A stretch of DNA of 64,000 nt from Budorcas taxicolor (lineage: Eukaryota > Chordata > Mammalia > Artiodactyla > Bovidae): NCBI RefSeq assembly GCF_023091745.1, contig NC_068910.1:185101670-185165669 (forward strand), written 5' to 3'. Positions 47,374-56,933 of the stretch are shown here, in pieces (the stretch's first letter is position 1; each line of letters opens with the position of its first letter). The notes beneath the pieces were generated by a model, which worked only from the letters and a program-made list of their open reading frames with translations, was not told where the DNA came from and ran no database searches. A program made the translations under genes and the position numbers.

Positions 47374-47487
47374 ACAGTTAAGTGTTGAGCTTAAGCATAC
47401 AGGCTCTGTAGCCATACTTTCTTGGCTCAAATCCTGGTTCTAGTACTTGTTACTTAGTGACCTTGGGTTAATTACCTAATACAATCC
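47374..47487 (+). mobile_element. MIR, 5' part (split element, piece 1 of 3)
   Basis: acaggctctgtagccatact, ggctcaaatcctggttctag and tgaccttgggttaattacct give the first half of a MIR in order. The next part of the same MIR is found over 1 kb downstream. Confidence 0.75.
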
Positions 47488-48534
47488 TGCTTAGTCAGGC
47501 TGGGACCTGAGACCTGGGACCCTTTGCTGCAGACTTGCACCTGAACGAATGTTTCCTCCAGCAACAAAATACAAAGAAAATGTGTGGGACTAAAAATAGC
47601 TATGTGCATGGACACATACACAGTTGGGGCAATTTATGGACAAGATACAAAATGATTAAAAACCCAGCTGCCACTTTTGAAGAGCCAGGAGAAAAAGCAG
47701 GGTACTATGCATGCACCCTGCACACAGCACCACCAAAGGAGTGGGCAAAAAACCTAAGCCACGCCTTGGGCCTGACCCTTGGACCCCACCCTCCCCTCAG
47801 ATAAGGAACCAGCTCTCCTCCCTCTCTGGGAATGAGCCAAATAACCTGTTACTTGTTCTTGCTCCCTCGGGCAACAGCAGGAGCCCCAGTAAAGACTTTC
47901 GCTGATTTCTTGCCTGTTATCAATTTCTAGTGATTCAGTTCAGCTCAGACGTATCTGACTCTTTGCAACCCCATGAACCGCAGCACAGCAGGCCTCCCTG
48001 TCTATCACCAACTCTGGGAGTCCACCCAAACCCAAGTCCAGAAAGCCGGTGATGCCATCCAACCATCCCATCCTCTGTCATCTCCTTCTCCTCCTGCTCT
48101 CAATCTTTCCCAGCATCAGGGTCTTTTCCAATGAGTCAGCTCTTCGCATCAGGTAGCCAAAGTACTGGAGTTTCAGCTTCAACATCAGTCCTTCCAATGA
48201 ACACCCAGGACTGATCTCTTTTAGGATGGACTGGCTGGATCTCCTTGCAGTCCAAGGGACTCTCAAGTGTGTTCTCCAACACCACAGTTCAAAAGCATCA
48301 ATTCTTCGGTACTCAGCTTTCTTTATAGTCCAACTCTCACATCTATACATGACCACTGGAAAAACCATAGCCTTGACCAGATGGACCTTTGATAACAAAG
48401 TGACGTCTCTGCTTTCTAATATGCTGTCTAGGTTGGTCATAACCTTCCTTCCAAGGAGTAAGCGTCTTTTAATTTCATGGCTGCAATCAACATGTCTAGT
48501 GATTAAGGAAGGCCAAAAACCATGGTCAGTAACA
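47488..48534 (+). mobile_element. Endogenous-retrovirus-type solo LTR, split by a BovB
   Basis: About 480 bp of LTR-like sequence (47488-47935 and 48505-48534) starts TG and ends CA. It has a poly-A-signal-like agtaaag near 47888 and a U5-like end (tgttatcaatttctagtgattaagg) that continues on the far side of the inserted BovB. It has no coding region, primer-binding site or second LTR. It resembles bovine ERV LTRs of the BTLTR1 type, assigned from memory of the family. No clean target-site duplication was identified. Confidence 0.6.
47936..48494 (-). mobile_element. BovB LINE, 5'-truncated, inside the LTR
   Basis: Minus-oriented 3' 0.56 kb of BovB, flanked by a perfect 10 bp target-site duplication, tctagtgatt, at 47926-47935 and 48495-48504. 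A minus frame (48440-48078) keeps the C-terminal segment without a stop. Confidence 0.93.
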
Positions 48535-48583
48535 ATGCCCCTGTTTCTTCATCTAATAAAAGGGATTAATAATGATAATAGTA
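48535..48583 (+). mobile_element. MIR, middle part (piece 2 of 3)
   Basis: ctgtttcttcatctaataaa and agggattaataatgataata continue the MIR exactly where the piece at 47374-47487 stops. Confidence 0.75.
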
Positions 48584-49580
48584 AACTCTGGAAAATTCTG
48601 AAAGAGATGGGAATACCAGACGACCTAACTTGCCTCTTGAGAAACCTATATGCAGGTCAGGAAGCAACAGTCAGAACCGGACATGGAACAACAGACTGGT
48701 TCCAAATAGGAAAAAGGAGTACGTCAAGGCTGTATATTGTCACCCTGCTTACTTAACTTCTATGCAGAACACATCATGAGAAATGCTGGGCTGGAAGAAG
48801 CACAAGCTGGAATCAAGATTGCCGGGAAAAATATCAATAACTTCAGATATTCAGATGACACCACCCTTATGGCAGAAAGTGAAGCAGAACTAAAGAGCCT
48901 CTCAATGAAGGTGAAAGAGGAGAGTGAAAAAGTTGTCTTCAAGCTCAACATTCATAAAACTAAGATCATGGCATCCAGTCCTGTCACTTCTTGGGAAATA
49001 GTTGTGGAAACAGTGTCAGACTTTATTTTTTGGGCTCCACAATCACTGCAGATGGGGATTGCAGCCATGAAATTAAAAGACACTTGCTCCTTAGAAGAAA
49101 ACTTATGACCAACATAGATAGTATATTAAAAAGTGGAGGCATTATTTTGTCAACAAAGGTCCGTCTAGTCAAGGCTGTGGTTTTTCCAGTGGTCACGTAT
49201 GAATGTGAGAGTTAGATTATAAAGAAAGCTGAGCGCCAAGGAATTGATGCTTTTGAACTGTGGTGTTGGAGAAGACCCTTGAGAGTCCCTTTGACTGCAA
49301 GGACATCCAACCAGTCTATCCTAGAGATCAGTCCTGGGTGTTCATTGGAAGGACTGATGTTGAAGCTGAAACTCCAATACTTCAGCCACCTGATACGAAG
49401 AACTGACTCATTCTAAAAGACCCTGATGCTGGAAAAGTTTGAGGGCAGGAGGAGAAGGGGACGACAGAGGGTGAGATGGTTGGATGGCCTCACCAACTCA
49501 ATGGACATGAATTTGGGTATACTCTGGGAGTTTGTAATGGACAGGGAAGCCTGGTGTGCTGTGGTTCATGGGGGCGCAAA
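48584..49580 (+). pseudogene. BovB reverse-transcriptase remnant with YSDD
   Basis: Frames 48737-49108 and 48991-49215 carry the second half of the RT and the following region. The catalytic motif reads YSDD instead of YADD; the two aspartates are kept and only the second residue is changed. Motif A is missing because the copy is 5'-truncated, and a frameshift lies near 49000. Confidence 0.85.
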
Positions 49581-49617
49581 GAATCGAACATGACTGACTG
49601 AACTGAACTGAACTGAA
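48584..49617 (+). mobile_element. BovB LINE, 5'-truncated, inside the MIR
   Basis: Plus-oriented 1.0 kb from inside the RT to the ACTGA tail. It is flanked by tgataatagta (48573-48583) and tgacagtagta (49618-49628), matching at 9 of 11 with both mismatches being transitions. Confidence 0.92.
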
Positions 49618-49735
49618 TGACAGTAGTATTTATTTCAGAGAATTGTTGTGAGTGTTAAATGAGTTAAGATATATAAAGTTCTTAGGACAGTAGCTGGCAT
49701 TTTTAAGTACCAAGTAAATATTAGTTCATATCTTT
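49618..49735 (+). mobile_element. MIR, 3' part (piece 3 of 3)
   Basis: agaattgttgtgagtgttaa, aagttcttaggacagtagct and taagtaccaagtaaatatta complete the MIR started at 47374. Confidence 0.78.
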
Positions 49736-49999
49736 ATGTTTATGTACACAGATATTCAGGGTATTAATTTCTTTTTTTGTGTGCAAGAAATTGACACTTT
49801 CCAAAGAATGCCATGGAATTATCACCTAAATAAGGTAGACTTGGCATGAATACTAGCCTTTTAAAAGTTCAAGTATTGAAAAAAATACCCTCTTTAGTCC
49901 CCTTATTTCTTTTCTATCACATTTCCTTTTGTGTATTTTATTACAGGAAGAAAACGTTTATAAATTCTGAAGACAGAGCAGCATAAGCATCACACCTTT
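49736..49999. other. Single-copy DNA
   Basis: Nothing recognisable. Confidence 0.45.
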
Positions 50000-50008
50000 T
50001 GTTATGGG

Positions 50009-50439
50009 TGAATATGTCATGTATGGATGCGAGAGCTGGACTGTGAAGAAGGCTGAGCACCGAAAAATTGATGCCTTTGAACTGTGGTGTTGAAGACTCT
50101 TGAGAGTCCCTTGGACTGCAAGGAGATCCAACCAGTCCATTCTGAAGGAGATCAGCCCTGGGATTTCTTTGGAAGGAATGATGCTAAAGCTGAAACTCCA
50201 GTACTTTGGCCACCTCATGTGAAGAGTTGACTCATTGGAAAAGACTCTGATGCTGGGAGGGATTGGGGTCAGGAGAAGAAGGGGACGACAGAGGATGAGT
50301 TGGCTGGATGGCATCACGGACTCGACGGACACGAGTCTGAGTGAACTCTGGGAGTTGGTGATGGACAGGGAGGCCTGGCGTGCTGCGATTCACGGGGTTG
50401 CAAAGAGTCGGACATGACTAAGCGACTGAACTGAACCAC
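50009..50439 (+). mobile_element. BovB LINE, 5'-truncated
   Basis: Plus-oriented final ~0.43 kb of BovB from CESWTVKKAEH to the tail. It is flanked by tgttatggg (50000-50008) and tgttatagg (50440-50448), a 9 bp target-site duplication with one mismatch. Internal frame 50235-50417 is the C-terminal end of the protein. Confidence 0.92.
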
Positions 50440-50448
50440 TGTTATAGG

Positions 50449-50724
50449 CTCTACTAATAGATTTTACTTATTATGATTCAGAAAATACAATTCTGTCCCT
50501 GGTACCAATGTTATCCAAACTTACATGGCAATTAATTTAATCAGAAAAAGGTTTCCTCTTACCCCATCTGTTGACAATCTAGAGTTTATAAATGTCTGAT
50601 TAAAAAGTCACTCTTTACCACTAAAACACATTCTTGCTATTTCTCTATCTAACCTAAACAATTCAACAATAGAAAATGTATACAGATCCAGGAAAAATAA
50701 CACTGGCTACAATTTGCCTTAACC
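50449..50724. other. Single-copy DNA
   Basis: Nothing recognisable. Confidence 0.45.
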
Positions 50725-50739
50725 TTCAGTTCAGTTCAG

Positions 50740-52811
50740 TTGCTCAGTCATGTCCGAATCTTTGTGACCCCATGAATCGCAGCACGCCAGACCTCCCTGT
50801 CCATCACCAACTTCCTGAGGTCACTCAAACTCATGTCCATTGAGTTGGTGATGCCATCCAGCCATCTCATCCTCTATCGTCCCCTTTTCCTACTGCCCCC
50901 AATCCCTCCCAGCATCAGAGTGTTTTCCAATGAAAATACTTCACATGAGGTGGCCAAAGTATTGGAGTTTCAGCTTCAGCATCATTCCTTCCAAAGAAAT
51001 CCCAGGGCTGATCTCCTTCAGAATGGACTGGTTGGATCTCCTTGCAGTCCAAGGGACTCTCAAGAGTCTTCTCCAACACCACAGTTCAAAAGCATCAATT
51101 CTTCAGTGCTCAGGTTTGTTCACAGTCCAACTCTCACATCCATACATGACCACTGGAAAAACCATAGCCTTGACTAGATGGACCTTTGTTGGCAAAGTAA
51201 TGTCTTTGCTTTTCAGTATGCTGTCTAGGTTCGTCATAACTTTTCTTCCAAGGAGTAAGCGTCTTTTAATTTCATGGCTGCAGTCACCATCTGCAGTGAT
51301 TTTCAACCCCCTCAAAATAAAGCCTGACACTGTTTCCACTGTTTCTCCATCTATTTGCCATGAAGTGATGGGACCAGATGCCATGATCTTCGTTTTCTGA
51401 ATGTTGAGCTTTAAGCCGACTTTTTCACTTTCACTTTCATCAAGAGGCTTTTTAGTTCCTCTTCACTTTCTTCCATAAGGGTGGTGTCATCTGCATATCT
51501 GAGGTTATTGATATTTCTCCCGGCAATCTTGATTCCAGCTTGTGTTTATTCCAGCCCAGCGTTTCTCATGATGTACTCTGCATAGAAATTAAATAAGCAG
51601 AGAAACAATATACAGCCTTGACGTACTCCTTCTCCTATTTGGAACCAGTCTGTTGTTCCATGTCCAGTTCTGACTGTTGCTTCCTGACCTGCATAGAGGT
51701 TTCTCAAGAGGCAGGTCAAGTGGTCTGGTATTCCCATCCCTTTCAGAATTTTCCACAGTTTATTTTGATCCATACAGTCAAAGGCTTTGGCATAGTCAAT
51801 AAAGCAGAAATAGATGTTTTTCTGGAACTCTCTTGCTTTTTCCATGATCCAGCAGATGTTGGCAATTTGATATCTGGTTCCTCTGCATTTTCTAAAAGCT
51901 GCTTGAACATCTGGGTATTCATGGTTCATGTACTCCTGAAGACTGGCTTGGAGAATTTTGAGCATTACTTTACTAGCGTGTGAGATGAGTGCAATTGTGT
52001 GCTAGTTTGAGCATTCTTTGGCATTGCCTTTCTTTGGGGTTGTATGAAAACTGACCTTTTCCAGTCCTGTGGCCACTGCTGAGTTTTCCAAATTTGCTGG
52101 CATATTGAGTGTAGCACTTTCACAGCAGCATCTTTCAGGATTTGAAATAGCTCCACTGGAATTCTACCACCTCCACTATCTTTCTTTGTAGTTATGCTTT
52201 CTAAGGCCCGCTTGATTTCACATTCCAGGATGTCTGGCTCTAGGTGAGTGATCACACCGTCATGATTATCTTGGTCGTGAAGATGTTTTTTGTACAGTTC
52301 TTCTGTGTATTCTTGCCACCTCTTCTTTAATATCTTCTGCTTCTGTTAGGTCCATACCATTTCTGTCCTTTATCGAGCCCATTTTACATGAAATATTCCC
52401 TTGGTATCTCTAAATTTCTTGAAGAGATCTCTAGTCTTTCCCATTCTGTTGTTTTCTTCTATTTTCTTTGCATTGATCACTGAGGAACGCTTTCTTATCT
52501 CTTCTTGCTATTCGTTGGAACTCTGCATTCAGATGCTTATATCTTTCCTTTTCTCCTTTGCTTTTTACTTCTCTTCTTTTCACAGCTATTTGTAAGGCCT
52601 CCCCAGACAGCCATTTTGCTTTTTTGCATTTCTTTTCTATAGGAATGGTCTTTATCCCTGTCTCCTGTACAATGTCACGAACCATCATCCAGAGTTCATC
52701 AGGCACTCTGTCAGATATAGTCCCTTAAATCTATTTCTCATTTCCACTGTGTAATCATAAGATATTTGATTTAGGTCATATTGAACGGTCTAGTGGTTTT
52801 CGCTACTTTCT
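50740..52811 (-). pseudogene. BovB reverse-transcriptase remnant
   Basis: Pieces in order on the minus strand: 52706-52431 (linker, same frame as the endonuclease but after a gap), 52255-51965, 51965-51546 (FIDYAKAFD motif A, GVRQGCILF), a stretch with RYADD near 51495, and 51384-51103 (SGPITSW to CESWTVNK). Frameshifts near 52470, 52000 and 51420 and a stop near 51546 separate them. The two RT catalytic motifs are themselves intact. Confidence 0.85.
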
Positions 52812-53516
52812 TCAATTAAGTCTGAATTTGGCAATAAGGAGTTCATGATCTGAACCACAGTCAGCTCCCGGTCCTGTTTTTGTTGACTGTATAGAGCTTC
52901 TCCATCTTTGGCTGCAAAGAATATAATCAATGTGATTTCGGTGTTGACCATCTGGTGATGTCCATGTGTAGAGTCTTCTCTTGTGTTCTTGAAGGAGGGT
53001 GTTTGCCCTGACTAGTGTGTTCTCTTGGCAGAACTCTATTAGCCTTTGCCCTGCTTCATTCTGTATTCCAAGGCCAAATTTGTCTCTTACTCCAGGTGTT
53101 TCTTGACTTCCTACTTTTGCATTCCAGTACCCTGTAATGAAAAGGACATCTTTTTTGGGTGTTAGTTGTAAAAGGTCTTGTAGGTCTTCATAGAACCACT
53201 CAACTTCAGTTTCTTCAGCGATACTGGTTGGGGCATAGGGTTGGATTACTGTGATATAGAATGGATTGCCTTGGTAACAAACAGACATCATTCTGTCGTT
53301 TTTGAGATTGCATCCAAATACTCCATTTGGGACTCTTCTGTTAACCATGATGGCTAGTCCATTTCTTCTAAGGGATTCCTGCTCACAGTAGTAGATATAA
53401 TGGTCATCTGAGTTAAATTCACCCTTTCCAGTCCATTTTTGTTTGCTGATTTCTAGAATGTTGACGTTCACTCTTTCCATCTCCTGTTTGACCACTTCCA
53501 ATTTGCCTTGATTCAT
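52812..53516 (-). pseudogene. BovB endonuclease domain, open but catalytically altered
   Basis: This is a single 234-codon frame starting at the BovB ATG. The APE-type endonuclease would nick the target DNA. Two expected catalytic positions are changed: residue 25 is Lys in ISKQKW, where the other copies have ISE, and residue 130 is Tyr in GYWNAKVG, where the active form has Asp. D223 and H224 of the SDH motif are kept. A one-base loss near 52818 ends the frame before the RT. The open frame is therefore probably fortuitous survival rather than function. Confidence 0.85.
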
Positions 53517-53949
53517 GGACCTAACATTCCCGCTTTCTATGCCATATTGCTCTTTACAGCATCAGATCTTGGTTCTATCACCAGTCACATCCACAACTGG
53601 GTATTGTTTTTGCTTTGGCTTCATCCCTTCATTCTTTCTGGAGTTATTTCTCCACTAATCTCTAGTAGCATATTGGGCACCTACTGACCTGGGGAGTTCC
53701 TCTTTCAGTATCCTATCATTTTGCCTTTTCATACTGTTCATGGGGTTCTCAAGGGAAGAATACTGAAGTGTTTGCCATTCCCTTCTCCAGTGGACCACAT
53801 TCTGTCAGACCTTTCCACCATGACCCACTCATCTTTGGTGGCCCCACAGGGCATGGCTTAGTTTCATTGAGTTAGACAAGGCTGTGGTCCGTGAGATTAG
53901 ATTGACTCGTTTTCTGTGATTATGGTTTCAGTGTTTCTGCCCTCTGATG

Positions 53950-54225
53950 CCCTCTAGCAACACCTGCCTTCTTACTTGGGTTTCTCTTATCTTGGATGTG
54001 GGGTATCTCTTCACGGCTGCTCCCTTTAAGCGCAGCTGCTGCTCCTTACCTTGTATGAGGGTTATCTCTTCACCGCCACCCCTCCTGACCTTAATGTGGA
54101 GTAGCTCCTCTCGGCCCTCCTGCCCCCGCACAGCCGCTGCTCCTTGGACGTGGGGTTGGTCTTCCCAGCTGCTGACCCTGGCCTCGGGCTTGGGGTAGGT
54201 CCTCCCAGCCGCTGCCCCTGACCTC
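53950..54225 (-). promoter_or_regulatory. BovB 5' leader, type 2: GC-rich repeats
   Basis: Strikingly GC-rich compared with everything around it and built from about five degenerate units of 35-60 bp, each with a 'cct-tgg-atgtgggg-ta' core followed by a 'ctcc...ccgctgc' segment. It would be the promoter-bearing leader of this BovB. A 99-codon minus frame and an 83-codon plus frame inside it are by-products of the GC content. Confidence 0.55.
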
Positions 54226-54959
54226 AAATATATTACTAAAGGTCAAAATAGATACCTACATCAGAATTTATGTAGCAAAAATGTCAGACTTTATATACAA
54301 TTAGATTTACTTTTCTAAATTCTAATTTCAAAGTACTAGTGCTTAATATGATTAGAGACATTGTTTTATCCCACGTTAGTATAATCTCTGGCCTAGTGAG
54401 TTTCATTCAGTTTAAGAAAGTTAGAATCAATTCATTTCTGCTAGTCTTCACTCAGATCCACCAAATTAGTGATATTTTTCTTATTGTAATGAAGATTTTG
54501 TATTGCGTTAAAGATGAAACTACATACATCTGCAGATGTTCTTTGGTCAAGAAAAGTGCCATTGTCCATTTGGTTGTTAAGAATCATGAGGTGTTATACT
54601 CTCCTAGAGTCCCATCTGATTCTAGAATCTATGGGAGACTTGGTGTCTCCCCAACATCAGCTACAATGAAATGTTATGTAGGAATTTCGCAAACATCTTA
54701 GAAATCTTTTCCAGCCTATCAACCCAGGAAGTAGCCATTGCATAGGATGAAATTTCAGATCTAGCATACTCATTTTTCTGAGTTTTCAGCCAGAGCACAA
54801 TATCACAGTGATTCAATTAGGACAACCAGGGGCAAGTATTATTCCTTACACTTCCTCCACTTTGGGCCTCTGCCCTATCTAAACTTACCCCTCTGACAAA
54901 TATCACCTGCACAAGTTTCTTCCACAGTAAAATAACCTTTCTTTTTAATGGTCCTGAGT
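54226..54959. other. Single-copy DNA with an unassigned frame
   Basis: A 120-codon plus frame (54339-54701) has no domain I recognise and no promoter-like context. Not called as a gene. Confidence 0.45.
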
Positions 54960-55095
54960 GAGGAAGCACTGCTTTTCAAACTTTAATGGGCATACATATC
55001 ACCTACACAATCTGGAAGGTTCTGATTCTGATTTGGTAAATCTGGAAGGCTGAGATCCTGCTGTTCCAACAAGCTCGCAGGTGATGCAGTGTTAA
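54960..55095. mobile_element. MER5/MER58-like hAT-Charlie fragment
   Basis: tttcaaactttaatgggcat, catatcacctacacaatctg, ttctgattctgatttggtaa and aacaagctcgcaggtgatgc follow this nonautonomous DNA-transposon group. Confidence 0.55.
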
Positions 55096-55357
55096 TGGCC
55101 TAGGTAGCCAGGGTAGGACATCTTGGTTTAGGAAGAGATAGGGAGAGACTTGGGTTCTAAGTGACTCCTAGGTCTCCTCTGACTTTTGATTTGTTGTCTG
55201 TCTGGCTGCAGAGGAATTGGTGGGTACTGTGAAGCAATGATGACCATATGCTTGTGTAGAGTATCTCCTGTAGGCTTTTCCCAGCACAACAATTTCCTTT
55301 GCCTTCAACAATAATCTTCTCAGGGTTAACAGGAGCATAAGAAATAGTGTGGGTTAT
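55096..55357. other. Single-copy DNA
   Basis: Nothing recognisable. Confidence 0.45.
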
Positions 55358-56933
55358 CAGTTCAGTTCAGTTCAGTCGCTCAGTCGTGTCTGACTCTTTG
55401 CGACCCCATGAATCGCATCACTCCAGGCCTCCCTGTTCATCACCAACTCCTGGAGTTCACTCAGACTCACATCCATCGAGTCCGTGATGCCATCCAGCCA
55501 TCTCATCCTGGGCCGTCCCCTTCTCCTCCTGCCCCCAATCCCTCCCAGCATCAGAGTCTTTTCCAATGAGTCAACTCTTCACATGAGGTGTCCAAAGTAC
55601 TGGAGCTTCAGCTTTAGCATCATTCCTTCCAAAGAAATCCCAGGGCTGATCTCCTTCAGAATGGACTGGTTGGATCACCTTGCAGTCCAAGGGACCCTCA
55701 AGAGTCTTCTCCAACACCACAGTTCAGATGCATCAATTCTTCAGCGCTCAGCCTTCTTCACAGTCCAACTCTCACATCCATACATGACCACAGGAAAAAC
55801 CATAGCCTTGACTAGACGGACCTTAGTTGGCAAAGTAATGTCTCTGCTTTTGAATATACTGTCTAGGTTGGTCATAACTTTTCTTCCAAGCAGTAAGCGT
55901 CTTTTAATTTCATGGCTGCAGTCACCATCTGCAGTGATTTTGGAGCCCCCCAAAATTAAGTCTGCCACTGTTTCCACTGTTTCCCCATCTATTTCCCATG
56001 AAGTGATGGGACCAGATGCCATGATCTTCGTTTTCTGAATGTTGAGATTTAAGCCAACTTTTTCACTCTCCTCTTTCACTTTCATCAAGAGGCTTTTGAG
56101 TTCCTCTTCACTTTCTGCCATAAGGGTAGTGTCATCTGCATATCTGAGGTTATTGATATTTCTCCTGGCAATCTTGATTCCAGCTTGTGTTTCTTCCAGC
56201 CCAGCGTTTCTCATGATGTACTCTGCATAGAAATTAAATAAGCAGAGAAACAATATACAGCCTTGACGTACTCCTTCTCCTATTTGGAACCAGTCTGTTG
56301 TTCCATGTCAAGTTCTGACTGTTGCTTCCTGACTTGCATACAGATTTCTCAGGAGGCAGGTTAGGTGGTCTGGTATTCCCATCCCTTTCAGAATTTTCCA
56401 CAGGTTATTGTGATCCACACAGTCAAAGGCTTTGGCATAGTCAATAAAGCAGAAATAGATGTTTTTCTGGCACTCTCTTGCTTTTTCCATGATCCAGCAA
56501 ATGTTGGCAATTTGATATCTGGTTCCTCTGCCTTTTCCAAAACCAGCTTGAACATCAGGGAGTTCACGGTTCACGTATTGCTGAAGTCTGGCTTGGAGAA
56601 TTTTGAGCATTACTTTAGTAGCATGTGAGATGAGTGCAGTTGTTCAGTAGTTTGGGCATTCTTTGGCATTGCCTTTCTTTGGGGTTGTAATGAAAAGTGA
56701 CCTTTTCCAGTCCTGTGGCCACTGCTGAGTTTTCCAAATTTGCTGGCATATTGAGTGCAGCACTTTCACAGCATCAGCTTTCAGGATTTGAAACAGCTCA
56801 ACTGAAATTCCATCACCTCCACTAGCTTTGTTCATAGTGATGCTTCCTAAGGCCCACTTGACTTCACATTTCAAGATGTCTGGCTCTAGATTAGTGATCA
56901 CATCATCATGATTATCTGGGTCGTGAAGATCTT
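55358..56933 (-). mobile_element. BovB LINE, 5'-truncated, youngest-looking copy
   Basis: Minus-oriented 1.58 kb from the RT start to a tail with four ACTGA-type units. It has no frameshift over the coding part, only stop codons. No clear target-site duplication was found. Confidence 0.94.
55372..56901 (-). pseudogene. BovB reverse transcriptase, one frame with four stops
   Basis: The minus frame from 56901 to 55372 stays in register for about 510 codons. It carries the RT start (NKASGGDGISVELFQ), motif A FIDYAKAFD, the catalytic RYADD and the C-terminal end (LVMNREAW). Only four stops interrupt it, at 56644-56646, 56308-56310, 55741-55743 and 55579-55581. All four are TGA. Three of them stand where related copies carry CGA, the change expected from methyl-CpG deamination. 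It lacks the endonuclease and leader, so it was never able to move by itself. Confidence 0.9.

Larger units (their letters stand above)
50725..54225 (-). mobile_element. BovB LINE, nearly full length, GC-rich leader
   Basis: Minus-oriented copy of about 3.5 kb: GC-rich repeated leader (54225-53950), inner leader, ATG at 53516, endonuclease, RT and ACTGA tail (50725). No convincing target-site duplication was found. It has the most complete endonuclease frame in the window. Confidence 0.93.

Noticed and set aside
53928..54227. 99-codon and 83-codon frames in GC-rich DNA resembling a CpG-island gene start
   Set aside because: The GC richness belongs to the repeated BovB leader, so it is not evidence for a host promoter or exon.
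54339..54701. 120-codon frame as a gene
   Set aside because: No recognisable domain, no promoter or splice context; kept only as a note in the spacer entry.
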